This document shows positions 23,995-35,185 of a stretch of DNA of 64,000 bases, piece by piece. The stretch comes from Catonia carolina (taxonomy: Eukaryota; Arthropoda; Insecta; Hemiptera; Achilidae), in assembly GCA_035578175.1 (NCBI GenBank), contig JAQMRL010000006.1, positions 33,783,893-33,847,892 of the forward strand, in the 5' to 3' direction. Numbering within the stretch: position 1 is the first letter of the stretch; the number at the start of each line of letters is the position of its first letter. Both the position numbers and the translations under genes were made by a program. The notes under the pieces are model-generated. The model did no database searches, was not told the origin of the DNA, and worked only from the letters and a program-made list of their open reading frames with translations.

Positions 23995-24340
23995 AGACAA
24001 TAAGGAGAGAATATTGTATTTAAAAAAATCCTTTGCAAAAATAATGCCTTGGAATATTTGCAATAATTCTAATTGCGTATTTTTGTATGCAAAAAATCTT
24101 AAGGTGTTCGGTTGAGTTGCCCCACTGCTTGACCCCATAGCTGAGTACAGAGTGGAATAACGCAAAATAAGTCATTATCATATCTTCTTTTTGACAAGAT
24201 TTTCTGGAGATTTCACAAAATAAAACACACTGAGCTAACACGGTTCAATAGGTAAGATATATGTGATTTCCAGGTTAGGTTCTCATCTATGTAGACGCCT
24301 AGACACTTGGTGTCTTTTACTTTTTTTTAAATATTTCCGT
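23636..24340 (-). pseudogene. Non-LTR retrotransposon 3' end (uninterrupted sister copy)
   Basis: Same family as 18197-19610. The minus strand first encodes MTYFALFHSVLSYGVKQWGN and KYAIRIIANIPRHYFCKGF. After an AT microsatellite (23951-23991) it encodes YSSVPFFNRLPPKIRLFNSK and REVKGFKKK. Order and spacing fit the last part of a LINE ORF2. The AT tract sits at the same place as in the sister copy, after CGCGAATTTTAAAATTTC. No reverse transcriptase core. Confidence 0.75.
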
Positions 24341-24344
24341 TTAA

Positions 24345-25640
24345 GTAGATATTTGATACTGGAGTTACCAAATACTCATAATCATCTTATTGAGTCATTG
24401 GGTTAAATTATTATTGTTATTATTGTTATTAGGGTAATTATTATTATTATTGTTCTTAAATTAACAGATTGTCACGTACGTGTTTATTAGGGAGAAAAAA
24501 AAATATTCACAACATTTTTTATATTTATTGCATTTAAATAGCGTAGTCTAAAATATTTATGTAGAAATCATTCCTTAATATTTATATAACGTGTCGTAAT
24601 CCCATTAGTCTCTGAAATTTAGACTAGAATTTTTAATTTATGAAAAGTAACTAGAGAGTTCATCTCAAAAACATCTGTTTGGTATGTTATACAAAACTAT
24701 TAACTAGTTTTTTTAGATTTATTAATCGGTACTCAAAAAAATAATAATAAAACTAAATTCTTCAACCCAATTATGGAGTTTTTTTATATTGTTAAATTAA
24801 ATGTTAGACCGTGTTAAATTTTTCAGTAATTACATTAAATCTAATAATTTATTGATGATAAAAAAATACACCTGCTTTATTAAATCCTTGTTTGTGAATA
24901 GCTATTGACCTAATAACTACTAGAATAAACATGAAGCTATAAAATTGTATAACTTAGAGCTTCTGGTTGAATTAATTGACAACACCTCAAACATATAATT
25001 TAAATTCTTTCCGTTCAAGTTATAAAACAAAGAACTAAATCTTATGGGGTTAGTTTACCCCATTATTTTATGTTGTAACAATAAAGAAAGATAGTAAATG
25101 TGTTAGAAAGAGGTAGTAAACGAAATAGTGGTGGGTGGGAGCCAGGGGAGATTTCCTCACGCCCGATAAAGTCGCTAGATTTATTGGGGGTGTCTCATGT
25201 AGTGACTGGCCTAGGACGAATCTCAGATTGGCATCTGTACAGGGATGAGATCAACCCCTATTCTTAACTACATCTGTCCCTAAAAATCATTGCGTCTCTT
25301 TTCTTTTAAATTCTTTTGTTCATTTTATCTTATTCTTATCTGCAGTTAGCTATAATACGTCCTTGTAGTATTTTTTATTCGTAACCGTTTCACCATTATA
25401 GATTTATATGTGGAATACATTAAATATAAAATTTAATGTTTTGATCGATTTCTTTGATATGGTTTTATGAGAGTTTTTTTATTGTTTCTTAATTGTTAAA
25501 ATTTATTAGCTTTGTTCTTCGACATTTTTACTGAAGAAACATGATAAATAAATGTATTAGTGGTTAATTGAATTATTAGAATGCGAAAACTCAATTATTT
25601 AAGTACAGCTACTAAAAAAATGTTATGTATTTCAACATTG
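24345..25640. other. Spacer with ATT-rich simple repeat
   Basis: Positions 24408-24455 are (ATT)n-like. A moderately GC-rich block at about 25120-25260 matches nothing else here. No gene recognised. Confidence 0.45.
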
Positions 25641-25643
25641 TGT

Positions 25644-26027
25644 TGTTTAGGTCATCAGCCAAGAGGCTGGTTTAAACCTGTAGAGGTTTTATTAAGTAAA
25701 ACGAGGAGTGAGGTGGTTTATTATTGCCTTCGTCACTGAGTGGAAAAGTACACTTATCAGTATGCCGGGCCCTCTGAAAAGCACATATGTTTCACTCTGA
25801 AAATGACACCTTCACTTCATTGACTACAGGGTCTGGCTGTATAATAATTCATTACTTTTAGAGGAAATAACACTGATAAGTGTCTTTTACACCTCTGCCT
25901 CTTCTGTTCTTAAACGATTCAGTCATTAGTTAACTGAGCATGTGATATGAAACAGAACTATTTATTTTAGCCCTGCAACTAACAGATTAAGTGTAAATAA
26001 TTGACACTCCACCTGTCTGTTATGGGA
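25644..26027 (-). repeat. Family B retroposon, full length
   Basis: The + strand reads TGTTGTTTAGGTCATCAGCC through to CCACCTGTCTGTTATGGGAA. Confidence 0.85.
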
Positions 26028-26189
26028 AATTTTAACATTATAACAGTAATATTCTAGGAATGTAGTTAGAGGAATAAATTGTGTATTGAACAAGAATAAC
26101 AGTTGCGATGAATGAAATATTTTAAGTAGTTACTCTAGGAAATCGAAAGTAGTAGAAACGTTTGTTTTCACTTTGATTCCTTTTACCAT

Positions 26190-26640
26190 ATTTTGTATGG
26201 GGTGAAGAATTAGATTTCGAACAAGCCGACTGCACGCCAGCTTGAGGCTTTTGAACTTTGGTTGTATGGGAGAATATTGAGAGTTTCGTGAATGCAGAAA
26301 GTCACTAATTTTGAAGTTTTATTAAGAGTGAACAAGGGTTTTGGATTGGTCAAAATTGTTAAGTGCCATAAGCTGCAGTACCTTGGTCATATTACGAGAA
26401 ATCAGAAAAGATATAATCTACTGCACTGCATTCTGCAGTGGGAGATAGAGGGAAAGACGAATCCTGGTAAAAGAAGAATTTCTTGGCTTGCTAATTTGAG
26501 GACCTGGTTCGGTAACAGCTCCGCGGAATTGTTCCAGATTGCGATTAATAAGGAAAAAATACCCAAGATAATCGCCAACATCCGAACCGGATAAGCACGA
26601 CAAGAAGACCATGTTCTGGTAAAGAGGAAAGAGCGTTAGA
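26190..26640 (+). pseudogene. LINE C-terminal fragment (ISWLANLRTWFG type)
   Basis: The plus frame includes KCHKLQYLGHITRNQKRYNL, EIEGKTNPGKRRISWLANLR and TWFGNSS, ending at IIANIRTG then a stop. This is a characteristic C-terminus of an insect LINE endonuclease/reverse-transcriptase protein (KLQYLGHI.RN......EGKR.PGRRR.SWL.NLR.WFG). Upstream, in other frames, come EQADCTP and a short RT-proximal remnant. A second copy of the same family lies at 48500-49080. Confidence 0.8.
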
Positions 26641-26960
26641 AGGGTCTCGATTGTTTAAGAAACTGCCGCAAGTATAAGAATATTTAGGGACATTGTAGTC
26701 AGTCAGTTAGTATTTTGACTGTGAATGCAATTAATGCTGTAGGCAGTTTCGATAAATTATCGTTACGGGACCAGTTCTGAATTAATAGTGCATATACGTA
26801 CGGGTAGCAACAACTTTTATTTAAACATTTATTTAGTACAAAGTCTAGTTTATTGTCATTTAATGATTAATTGTATTCTTTAAGTAGGCCTACTACTACA
26901 CACAGGTTGTCTTTCATTTCGCGTCATTCTCTCATGATTGACATTAGGTTATGTTTTTTA
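26641..26960. other. Spacer with Family A-like scraps
   Basis: About 26810-26960 has weak Family A likeness on the minus strand (AACAACTTTTATTTAAACAT and CATTTCGCGTCATTCTCTCA). The rest is unrecognised. Confidence 0.4.
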
Positions 26961-26963
26961 TTA

Positions 26964-27354
26964 TGCCCATAACGAGCAGGTAAAGTATTAAATTAATTGT
27001 ACTCGATCTGTTGGTTCCAGGGCTACTGAAAAAAATTCTGTTTCTTATCATAAAGTCTGTCAGTTATATGGCTTAACTACTTAAGCACAGAAGAGGTAGT
27101 GGTGTAAAAGAAACTAGTCAGAATTATCTCCTCTGAGAGTAATGAATTTCACTATACAGCCAGACCCTGTGATGAGTGAAGTGAAGTTGTCATTTACAGG
27201 GTGGAAAGTGGGTGCTTTTCGGAGGCCCTGACATGCTGATAAGCATACTCTTTCAACTCAGTGAGGAAGGCTTAGTAAACCACCTCACTCCTCGTTTTTA
27301 CTTAGTAAAACGTCTAGAGGTTCAAATCAGCCTTACGGTTGTTGACCTTAACAA
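26964..27354 (+). repeat. Family B retroposon, left arm of an inverted pair
   Basis: Reads ATGCCCATAACGAGCAGGTA to GTTGTTGACCTTAACAAC. It faces a second, inverted copy starting 53 bp downstream. Confidence 0.85.
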
Positions 27355-27407
27355 CAAGATGTTTTCAATTATCACCTCATTTGAGTGTTTCACACTAGAT
27401 TTTTATG

Positions 27408-27838
27408 TTGTTAAAGTCAACAACCGAAAGGCTCGGTTGTTAGTCCCGAAAGAAACAACCGAAAGGCTCGGTGTTGTTGATCCTCTAGAGGTGTTACTAA
27501 GTAAAAACGAGGAGTGCGGTGGTTTACCTTGCCTTTCTCATTGAGTTGAAAGAGTATACTGATCAGCATGCCAGGCCCTCCGGAAAGCATCTACTTTCCG
27601 CCCTGCAAATGACACCTTATTTTTATTCATCACAGGGTCTGGCTGTATAGTGAAATTCATTACTCTCTGACGAGATAACTCTGACTAGTGTCTTTTGCAC
27701 CTCTACCTCTTCTGTTCTTAATTAGTTCAGTCATATAATTGGCTGACCACGTGATTAGAAACAGAGCTAATTTTTGTAGCCCTGGAACCAACAGATCGAG
27801 TGCAATTAATTAAAAATTCCACCTGCCCGTTATGGGCA
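27408..27838 (-). repeat. Family B retroposon, right arm of an inverted pair
   Basis: The minus-strand copy has a local duplication of the 3' end: AACAACCGAAAGGCTCGGT occurs at about 27418-27436 and again at about 27452-27470. A Family A end remnant (GAGTGTTTCACACTAGATTT) lies in the 53-bp spacer. Confidence 0.85.
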
Positions 27839-27839
27839 A

Positions 27840-28564
27840 AGAGATTTAAGGACCAAGGTTTTTATGTAAATAATAAATAAACAGATCTACTAAGTATTTT
27901 GATGCATTCCGTTTTCCTAGACATCATTAAATATTACTACTACATTTTATTGAATTTATGTTATTTATTATTGTTTAGAATACAAAACTTCTACTGAAAT
28001 AATAATAATATAACACGTTAAAGGGCAGAATACATTACCATATATTTCTTCAGAAAATTTTCATTTAAATTTGTTGTTAAACTAGTACATGCTGATGGTA
28101 GGTAATAAACTCGTTTCTAACTTTTCTGCGTTCGTTCGTCGGAAATGTGTCTAGAAATACAAACGATAGAACTTTTCATGAAAGTTTGAATGTTATAACA
28201 GGAAGATAGAGTTCTAATTTGAGTTTGGCTGTTTACTTATTCTACTATCTAGTGGATATTTTATTCACAATATATGCAATAACTTGTAAGAATGGTTTGT
28301 TGTTCCGCTGATCTGTATAAAGTATAAGGTATATTCATATTTAAAGTTGAATAGGATAGTTTACTGAGGGAAAGATTAAAATGTAAAAGATACAAACTGA
28401 AAGATATTGCAATATTTTTTTTAATATTTATTCTGCGAGTATTGCGCTCTGAATATAGTAAACGTCTACGAGATCGTTGCGGGAGTCAATGTTGCGCGTG
28501 CCTCTACTAAGTATAGTCTTACAAGTACAGTAACATCTAGTCAACACATCTAGAGCAGTGGTAC
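27840..28564. other. Spacer, nothing recognised
   Basis: No shared repeat or coding signal is visible. Confidence 0.45.
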
Positions 28565-28571
28565 TCATCCT

Positions 28572-28985
28572 TTTTACATTCTCTTGCCTATCTATACAAA
28601 TAAAATTGAGATTTTGTCTTTACAATTTTTCAAAATCCCCAAATTTTGTTTCTACGCCAGATCTATCAAGTAAACACCGATAATAAGTTCAGCTGAGTTT
28701 TTGTGTGTTTGTTTATCTGTTTGTCTGTTTGTATGTTACGGCATCTCGCAAGAACTGCTGAACCAAATTCATTGAATTTCGGTATTTAGGTTCTGGACAT
28801 AATCGAAATGAAAATAGGCTATAAATTGTTTTAATATCACCAAGGGATGCGGGGAGTTCAGAAAGAGGGGTAAACAAAAAACTAATAATATCTCCGTTAA
28901 AAGTCAATGTATCAAAAAATGTTATATAATCGAAATAACGAAATTTTTAAAGACAGATAAGTTTGATTATGTAAAGTTTTTCATT
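28572..28985 (-). repeat. Diverged repeat related in layout to Family A
   Basis: Starts ACATTCTCTTGCCTATCTAT, similar to the Family A inverted end, and has a GTTTGTTTATCTGTTTGTC tract where Family A has TG repeats. Its other blocks differ. It could be a distinct subfamily. Confidence 0.4.
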
Positions 28986-29151
28986 TTCTTGCATAATAAC
29001 GGAGATACTACCAATTAATAAAATAATAAACATTCAATTTTTAGAATATTAACATACAGAGTAAACAGAACAATAAACTCAAAGCCTACGCGCCGGTCAA
29101 ACCCGTATTCATTCAGTCAGGTACCTACCTACCCATTCCACCAGTAACATG

Positions 29152-29194
29152 GTGACCGAGAATAGGTGTATAGGGGACACCCATTCTCGGTCAC
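29152..29194. repeat. Strong hairpin, 18-bp arms
   Basis: Arms GTGACCGAGAATAGGTGT (29152-29169) and ACACCCATTCTCGGTCAC (29177-29194) differ at one position and are separated by 7 bases. Confidence 0.8.
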
Positions 29195-29328
29195 ACTGTC
29201 AAAAATGAATCGGTATTTAGTGAACCATCGTGGTGTTCCTATTGTGACTTGCCTTTCATTTATTATGAAAATAATAAACCTCTGCATATCTTAATTTAAA
29301 AATAACAAGATCTCGCTTTTATTTTACG

Positions 29329-29460
29329 TCCCACGATTTGTTTTTATTAATAATAATGCTGACGTTGAAAGGAGGTACGAGTAGATAATAATGAATGATT
29401 AAAGAATATCAGACCTGACACGGATCGAACTCGGTACACCAACAGACCGTCCACAGCAAC
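29329..29460 (-). repeat. SINE-E-like copy, diverged
   Basis: The + strand begins TTTTACGTCCCACGATTTG (the SINE-E tail reversed), then ATGAATGATTAAAGAATATC and CCTGACACGGATCGAACTCG, which contains an eroded B box. Confidence 0.5.
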
Positions 29461-29484
29461 AAGAAAACCGTTCGAAGAACGATT

Positions 29485-29622
29485 ATATACTTTAGCTAGT
29501 ATGAATACATAGGAAAGAAGGTAATGTTTTCATGTAGATTTTTGAAATCGAGTTTTTACCGGATCTACACGCTTTCAGATCCCCTGAACCAAAAAAACAT
29601 GTTTTTAGCGATTGGTTTTATT
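29485..29622 (-). repeat. Family A terminal fragment
   Basis: Contains the terminal-hairpin region, CGAGTTTTTACCGGATCTAC and AAAAACATGTTTTTAGCGAT, then stops just before the microsatellite position. Confidence 0.75.
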
Positions 29623-29891
29623 CATATTTGTTGAGTCTATAAAATCCTTCAACCATGAGCTTTTATTTCGTTCGGTCTATGTCAACACTCAAATTTCTCA
29701 TCGGGAATCATTCTGAGAAACTCATACTTAATCCTGGATATGCGACTAAAGTAAGAAGTCTTCTTCTGTTTGATTGCATTTTTTAGCTCACGGTCCATAT
29801 GCGTAAGTCCATAATTTGATACTGTACTATTTCTACGCCGGTTTGTCGTTGGTGTTTTGCAATTTGTGAGCTGCGAACGTTTTGAAGTAGT

Positions 29892-30455
29892 TGCCTCTGC
29901 TGCCGGTAGGTAGCGCAGACAGCAAACTTCTCACAGGGACTTGTAGGACAATGGGTAGCTAACATCTATAACAGGATTTTGGTAAGTTGAGGCAGTAGTT
30001 GAAGGAAACAGTCAGTCAGTATCGATTGACTCTTCAAGATGGTCGATCACTCAACATTAAGTACGTACTTTCTTTGCTCCACACTGACCCCTTCTCTTTC
30101 CTTCGTTTCACCAGCGACTGCTCCTCCTGGAGGCAGCGGTAAACGGTGTTCACCACGTCGGCGATCGTTCCTATTCGTTAGGCAGCGGTGTAAACGATCC
30201 TCGCCTCGCCAACGGCTGTTTTTTCTCACCGAGCCAGCTGCAAAAGGTGACGCCACGTTGGCAACCGCTCCTGGCTTCCAGGCAGCGGTGTTGACGATAC
30301 TCGCCTAGCCAGCGGCCGCTCCTCTTTGAGGCAGCAGCGAAGGTTCCCTCCTCAACCCTTTTCCTTTTTGAACTCGAATTAGCCGGTGGATGCCCTGCCG
30401 CACCGGCCGGTCCTATCTCGACCGACTTTGGGTTATAGCGCCCAGTGGTAACAAA
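29892..30455 (+). repeat. GC-rich module with about 50-bp tandem units, copy 1
   Basis: A GC-rich island in AT-rich DNA. Start TGCCGGTAGGTAGCGC; middle GGTCGATCACTCAACATT; then about five units of 46-52 bp containing variants of CCGCTCCTGG...GGCAGCGGTGTAAACGATCC; end CCCAGTGGTAACA. A second copy lies at 61691-62270 in the same orientation with the same unit order. Frames on both strands differ between the copies, so it is not a conserved protein. It may be the promoter or 5' untranslated region of a retroelement; direction is arbitrary here. Confidence 0.7.
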
Positions 30456-31515
30456 TTTTTTTAAGTTATGAAAAACTATATTATTTTTTAAGTGTTTTTA
30501 ATTCTTCTACAACCAGCCTTCCACTTCCTTCCTTAGTTTAACAATAGTTTTCAGTTTTTTCTCCTTTTGTGTTGCAAGCTTAGATCTTGATGAACCTTTT
30601 ATTTTCTAAAATTGTATATTCGCTAATTCTATGTTGATGAACTTCCTCTGCAAAGTAACAGTTGCATCTCAGATAATACGTCTTAGAAAGTTCAATTCAA
30701 AGTTTTGAAATTTTCTTTGTTTGAAGAAACGAAATTGTTTCAATACATTCATATTGAAATCGTATCAACGAATTCCATTTACTGATAATATATTAGCAGA
30801 CCTAAAACAACCCCTTTTACCAATTTCATACATGCGTAAATTCATTACCACAAAACCACTCTTTCCCTAAGTAATAGGCCTAAGTATTATTATATATGCA
30901 ACGATCAAAACCACCCCTTGTCATGCGCACTTGTGGCGAGGAAGGGTGACGATGTTGGTGGTACTTTTCTCTTGCCGACCCCTCCGGTGTTACGAGAGGA
31001 AGAGAGTTCAGCCTCCATGAGAACGCACTCAATGCACTCACATTTCGTAAAGGAACATACGACGTAAAATTGCGTAATTAAAGGGGGATTATGATCAGTC
31101 GGATGAAGAAGATATGGTGCTTTTAGTTATGCCGCCGCGTTTCTACGTAAGAGAACTTAATTAAAAGCCCCTCTTAGAAGTAAAACAAAGATACTCCATT
31201 ATATTTTATTGGAATCATTAAAATTATTCATTGAGAGTCCTCTTATAAAATAAAACGATATTTCTGTGTAAAATTAGGGTCGCAATTCAGCCCTAAAAAT
31301 ATAAATCTGTTAAAGTCTAACCATGTGGAATGATACAGGTTTTTATAAATTGATTCCATAATATATCTTGTTAAAAAACTTACTAAGTTCACGTATGTTC
31401 AAGAGTTTTACCCTGCCCTTTAAATTAAAATGCTGAATAGAAGTTTACCAAAGAATCTTATTGATCCATTAATTATTTAAATTGTTACTTCATTGAAACC
31501 TATTACTTTGGTAAA
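30456..31515. other. Spacer, nothing recognised
   Basis: A moderately GC-rich stretch at 30900-31090 matches nothing else in the window. No gene recognised. Confidence 0.4.
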
Positions 31516-31516
31516 A

Positions 31517-31676
31517 AGTCTGGTGTGAAACACTCACACAACTTTCTCTTGGCAATGCAAATAATGAAAAATATAATCTAACATTAGTAATAAACAAAAA
31601 AAAACTAACCTCAATAAATATTACCTAATTTTAATGATGTGTGAAAGACGCAAAATGAAAATCAACCTCCAACAAT
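31517..31676 (+). repeat. Family A 5' fragment
   Basis: Begins TCTGGTGTGAAACACTCACA and ends after GCAAAATGAAAATCAACCTC. Confidence 0.8.
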
Positions 31677-31857
31677 CAAATGAAAATTTCGCGCAAAGAT
31701 TATGTTTAAACAGTTTAGATTTTCTGTGACATCCGTTTATACATTCTAGAAATCTTGATAAAGTAAAAAAACAAATTTCTAAAAAAGAATATTACCCTGC
31801 TTAACAGAAATAATTTCAATCATGAATAATGCTTCTAAACATAACCAATTTGTTTTT

Positions 31858-32037
31858 TTTTAACGTCGCATCAACTGCAATGGTCATTAGCGACGACGTT
31901 GGGGTGTAACTTTATGCAATGGAGGATGAAATGAATTTTTGTAACGTATGAAAATATGCCGTGCCTGAGTGGGATTCGAACCCAGGACCGCATGATGAGA
32001 GGCGAGCACGTTACCAACTGCGCCAATGCGGCCGGCA
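31858..32037 (-). repeat. SINE-D with 11-bp TSD
   Basis: The minus strand carries the GCCGGCCGCATTGGCGCAG head, B box GGGTTCGAATCCC, and the tail ACGTTAAAAAAA. AATTTGTTTTT flanks it (31847-31857 and 32038-32048). Confidence 0.85.
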
Positions 32038-32135
32038 AATTTGTTTTTATTAAATTAATTGTTTACCTTATTCTTTATCTGCCGATTCTAGAACCACAAA
32101 AATTGTTTTTTATTCCTAATTATTAGTTTAAAATG

Positions 32136-32420
32136 TGACTAATTCAAAGAATCGAAAAGGTAAAAGTGATACTAATCAGACTTACGTCCTGTTGTATAAG
32201 TAACGAATTTCATCATAGGTCACGATCCTGTGGTAAGTAAAATGGACGTGTCATTTACAAAGGAGGAAAGTGAATGATTTTCGGGAAGTAGGATTTACTG
32301 ACAAGAAGACTTTTAAACCTACCCATGAATGCTACGGTAATCCACTTAACTTTTCGTTTTACTTAACAAAAACCTCAAGGGTTTTAAACCAGCCTTTCAA
32401 TGCTGATCTAAACAACAACA
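32136..32420 (+). repeat. Family B, 5'-truncated and diverged
   Basis: Starts inside the element (TCGAAAAGGTAAAAGTGATA) and keeps the 3' end GCTGATCTAAACAACAACAA, showing the AAC-rich tail. Confidence 0.7.
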
Positions 32421-32819
32421 ATCTAAGAAAAAGGTTTTATTATGCGGCCTTTTTTCAAAAAAAGAGTAGCTCGTACATGATTATTTATTATGTTATTTCG
32501 GAATTGACTTTGGACCTGAAAAAAACCACTTTGGGGAAACTGATAAAAACTGGTTAATACTTTTAGCTGAGGCCTTCTTCTTTATTTAAAAATCGATGAT
32601 TAATAATATTAATTAATCTTTGACAAGTAAAATAAAATTTAATTTTGTTTATGGAAGAGTATAAATTTAGGGTAAGAAATATGTAGGTGTACTCTACTAC
32701 TTAATGGCAAATATAAGGAACTATTCCGGTATCATACCGGTAGGAACCAAAAGAGACCATGGGATTGAATATTAAAGACAATTCTAGGGCCTACACCTTT
32801 GAAACTTACAAGAGCAGAA

Positions 32820-33560
32820 CTAGATGTTAATCTTCTCTTTTTCTTCTCACAATCAAGGATTAGGGTTCCGCCTGTTCCGTCTCAACAGCGACAAACTATT
32901 GAATTTTTGCCATCTTTCGCGTGGTCTCCCAAATTATCTCCTCCCCATCGGTCTGTATTGCAAAACACTGACGGGAATCCTTCCCTCTGTCATTCTCTCT
33001 ACGTGTTTTTCCATCGATTTTGATATTCTGCAATTTTCCTATTCAGGTTGTAAACATCCAGTTCCGTTCTTATGTAGTCATTTTGTAGCTGGTTCCTACG
33101 ACTGCAACGCTTTGTTTTTTTGGAGGATTCACATCTATAAACGATCTTAGAAGCCCCAGCCTGCTGACATTCCAAGTTGCAATCTGTATAGTTTCCGCTG
33201 TCCACTTATTCTTATTTGACTTTGCCTCTCCAGTTATTGTTTCTTACATTCCGGTCTTGATCCAAGGCTAACTTTCAATGGTTGCCAGTGATAAAGTTTT
33301 CCCCAGGCCGAGTTACGAGCCCTCCGCTGGGTAGTCCGGTGGTGGGGCTGCCACCTTACAGCCTCTAGACGGGCCCTGGGTTTCATTTGGAGACTCTCCT
33401 CCTAGATCCACGTTTTTTCTCCACCGTCGGGAAAATTCCTCTCTCTCCTTCGAGAACGTTGACCATTTCTCAGGGCTCCACCTGCCCTGGATTTTATTTA
33501 GGTTGACTCCCTAGGCTCTTTCACTCTCCAGTGAAAGACCAGTTTAATAGACCAGTTTTC
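32820..33560 (-). pseudogene. Internally deleted LINE: endonuclease start joined to C-terminus
   Basis: Read on the minus strand from 33560. A GC-richer leader (about 33560-33240) is followed at about 33170 by TIQIATWNVSRLGLLRSF. This is the classic first strand of the apurinic-type endonuclease that opens LINE ORF2 (..IATWNVR.L). About 40 codons later the text is already C-terminal: TELDVYNLNRKIAEYQNRW, then, with frameshifts, RIPVSVLQYRPMGRR and GRPRERW, then an AAGAAAAAGAGAAG tail. The remaining endonuclease and the entire reverse transcriptase are absent. It resembles 1738-2036 in its last third. Clade (RTE-like) is inferred. Confidence 0.75.
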
Positions 33561-33596
33561 ACTTCAATTGATCCGTGGGTACTGTTTACAATATCC

Positions 33597-33745
33597 AATC
33601 GCTCATCTGGCAACAAGATGGCGCGCCAGCACATTTCGGTGTCGAAATTCGTAAGTTTTTAAATTCCAGAGTTGTTTAATGGATTGGTCGTCGTGGTACA
33701 ATCGAATGGCCTGCGCGCTCGCCAGACTTAACAGTCCATCAATAT
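33597..33745 (+). pseudogene. DDE transposase fragment, Tc1/mariner superfamily
   Basis: The plus frame reads WQQDGAPAHF, then RKFLNSRVV, a stop, and WIGRRGTIEWPARSPDLT. This is the block around the second and third catalytic acidic residues in a mariner/Tc1-related transposase family common in insects (QQDGAPAH...WIGRRG..EWP.RSPDL.). The third catalytic Asp lies just past the end of the match or has been lost. It abuts the LINE leader at 33560. No inverted repeats were seen. Confidence 0.75.
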
Positions 33746-33749
33746 AGAA

Positions 33750-34465
33750 AAAGTTATAGATCTCTTAGTTTATTTTTTTGTACTTGCTTAAAGTCATCGT
33801 CATACTTTTTTAAAAAAATTACAAGTTCGCGAGAAGATTTATCTCCCACTCTTTGTAACTAACAAATCATTACACCATATGAAATATTAAATCTTTTGAT
33901 GTTTGTTTTATTACAAAATAGGACTTTAATGAAATTGCAGAAAACTTTTCTTTGTATATTTCAGTATCCCTGTTTTATGATTATTAAAATTCCGGTTGTA
34001 AAGTAATATTTACAATATTACTGTTAATATTATTATTTTATTTTTATTTTGGATATTATTACCATTTAAAAAGTGATCATATATCATATCGCATGATGTT
34101 CGAAATAGAATAGAATAACATAATGAATAATACAGAAAGTAACCGCTAGGGGGCATTGTGATAGCAACCAGCATCATTCACCATCCTGTAATTGCTTACT
34201 TAGTAACTCCATCGTCATGTTTATGATTCTTTGCTAAGCATTAAATCAAATTTCTCTTCACGCAAGTGTCTTATCCCGGTTTTTTTAAACTTATCCTTTT
34301 GGTTTTTCTATTTGCGGAATTAAAAAAGTTGTAATTAATTTATTTATAAATAATTTATTGTGCAAATATTTTACTTAAAACTAACGGTGTAGAAGGAATG
34401 AATTATTTTTATGATTACTTAAATTTTTATAGTAGCCGGGCTATTTTTAAATTTATTCCTTTATA
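33750..34465. other. AT-rich spacer, nothing recognised
   Basis: No shared repeat or coding signal is visible. Confidence 0.45.
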
Positions 34466-34467
34466 AA

Positions 34468-34702
34468 AATCAGGTGTGAAACACTCACATGATTTTCTCT
34501 TACTAGTGTTAATAAAATTATAAACAATATAACTTACGTTTGTTTAATCATAACTAAATTACTATCAGTTTTACAGTTCCGCAAATACTAGGAGAGTGTT
34601 AATTTACAGAGGTTTTACTTTCAATATTGGTAAATAATGTAAAATGAAAACATAACCTTATTTAATCATGATTGAATGACGCAAAATGAAAATCAACTTT
34701 CA
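34468..34702 (+). repeat. Family A 5' fragment with an insertion
   Basis: Begins TCAGGTGTGAAACACTCACA. An unmatched segment (about 34545-34640) separates it from GCAAAATGAAAATCAACTTT. Confidence 0.65.
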
Positions 34703-34711
34703 AAGCACTTG

Positions 34712-34978
34712 TGTTGTTGTTGTTTACGTCAACAGCCGAAAGGCTGGTTTAACTATACCTTTAGAGATTTTACCAAGTAAAAAAAAGAGTGAGGTGTTTA
34801 CAATTGCTTTCCTCGCTAAGTTGAGAGAGTATGCTTATTAGCATGCCAGGCCACCCAAAAAGTACCCACTTTCCACCCTGAAAATGACACCTTCACTTCA
34901 TTCGCCACAGGGTCTGGCTGTATAATGAAATTCATTACTCTCAGAGGAGATAACTCTGACTAGTGTCTTCTACACCTA
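34712..34978 (-). repeat. Family B, with clear GTT(AAC)n tail, 5'-truncated
   Basis: The + strand begins GTTGTTGTTGTTTACGTCAA, so the sense strand ends in (AAC)n. It stops in TTCTACACCTATTTA, where a TTTA simple repeat (34978-35004) takes over. Confidence 0.8.
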
Positions 34979-35185
34979 TTTATTTATTTATTTATTTTAT
35001 TTAGTTAAACATAATACAATTATTACTATACTAAGCTATAAATAATATTTTAAACTAAATATACTTATACCCAAAATCTCCTCTTCACGAAGAGTTCTGT
35101 CCACGCATAAAAGTAAACAAAAAAATTATTTAAACAAGTTCATAAATACTAATAACTGCTATAAAAAATACGAGATAAAATCTAA

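Noticed and set aside
30039..30308. Overlapping frames on both strands in GC-rich DNA
   Set aside because: The homologous module at 61691-62270 does not keep either frame; the open frames reflect high GC and lack of stops.
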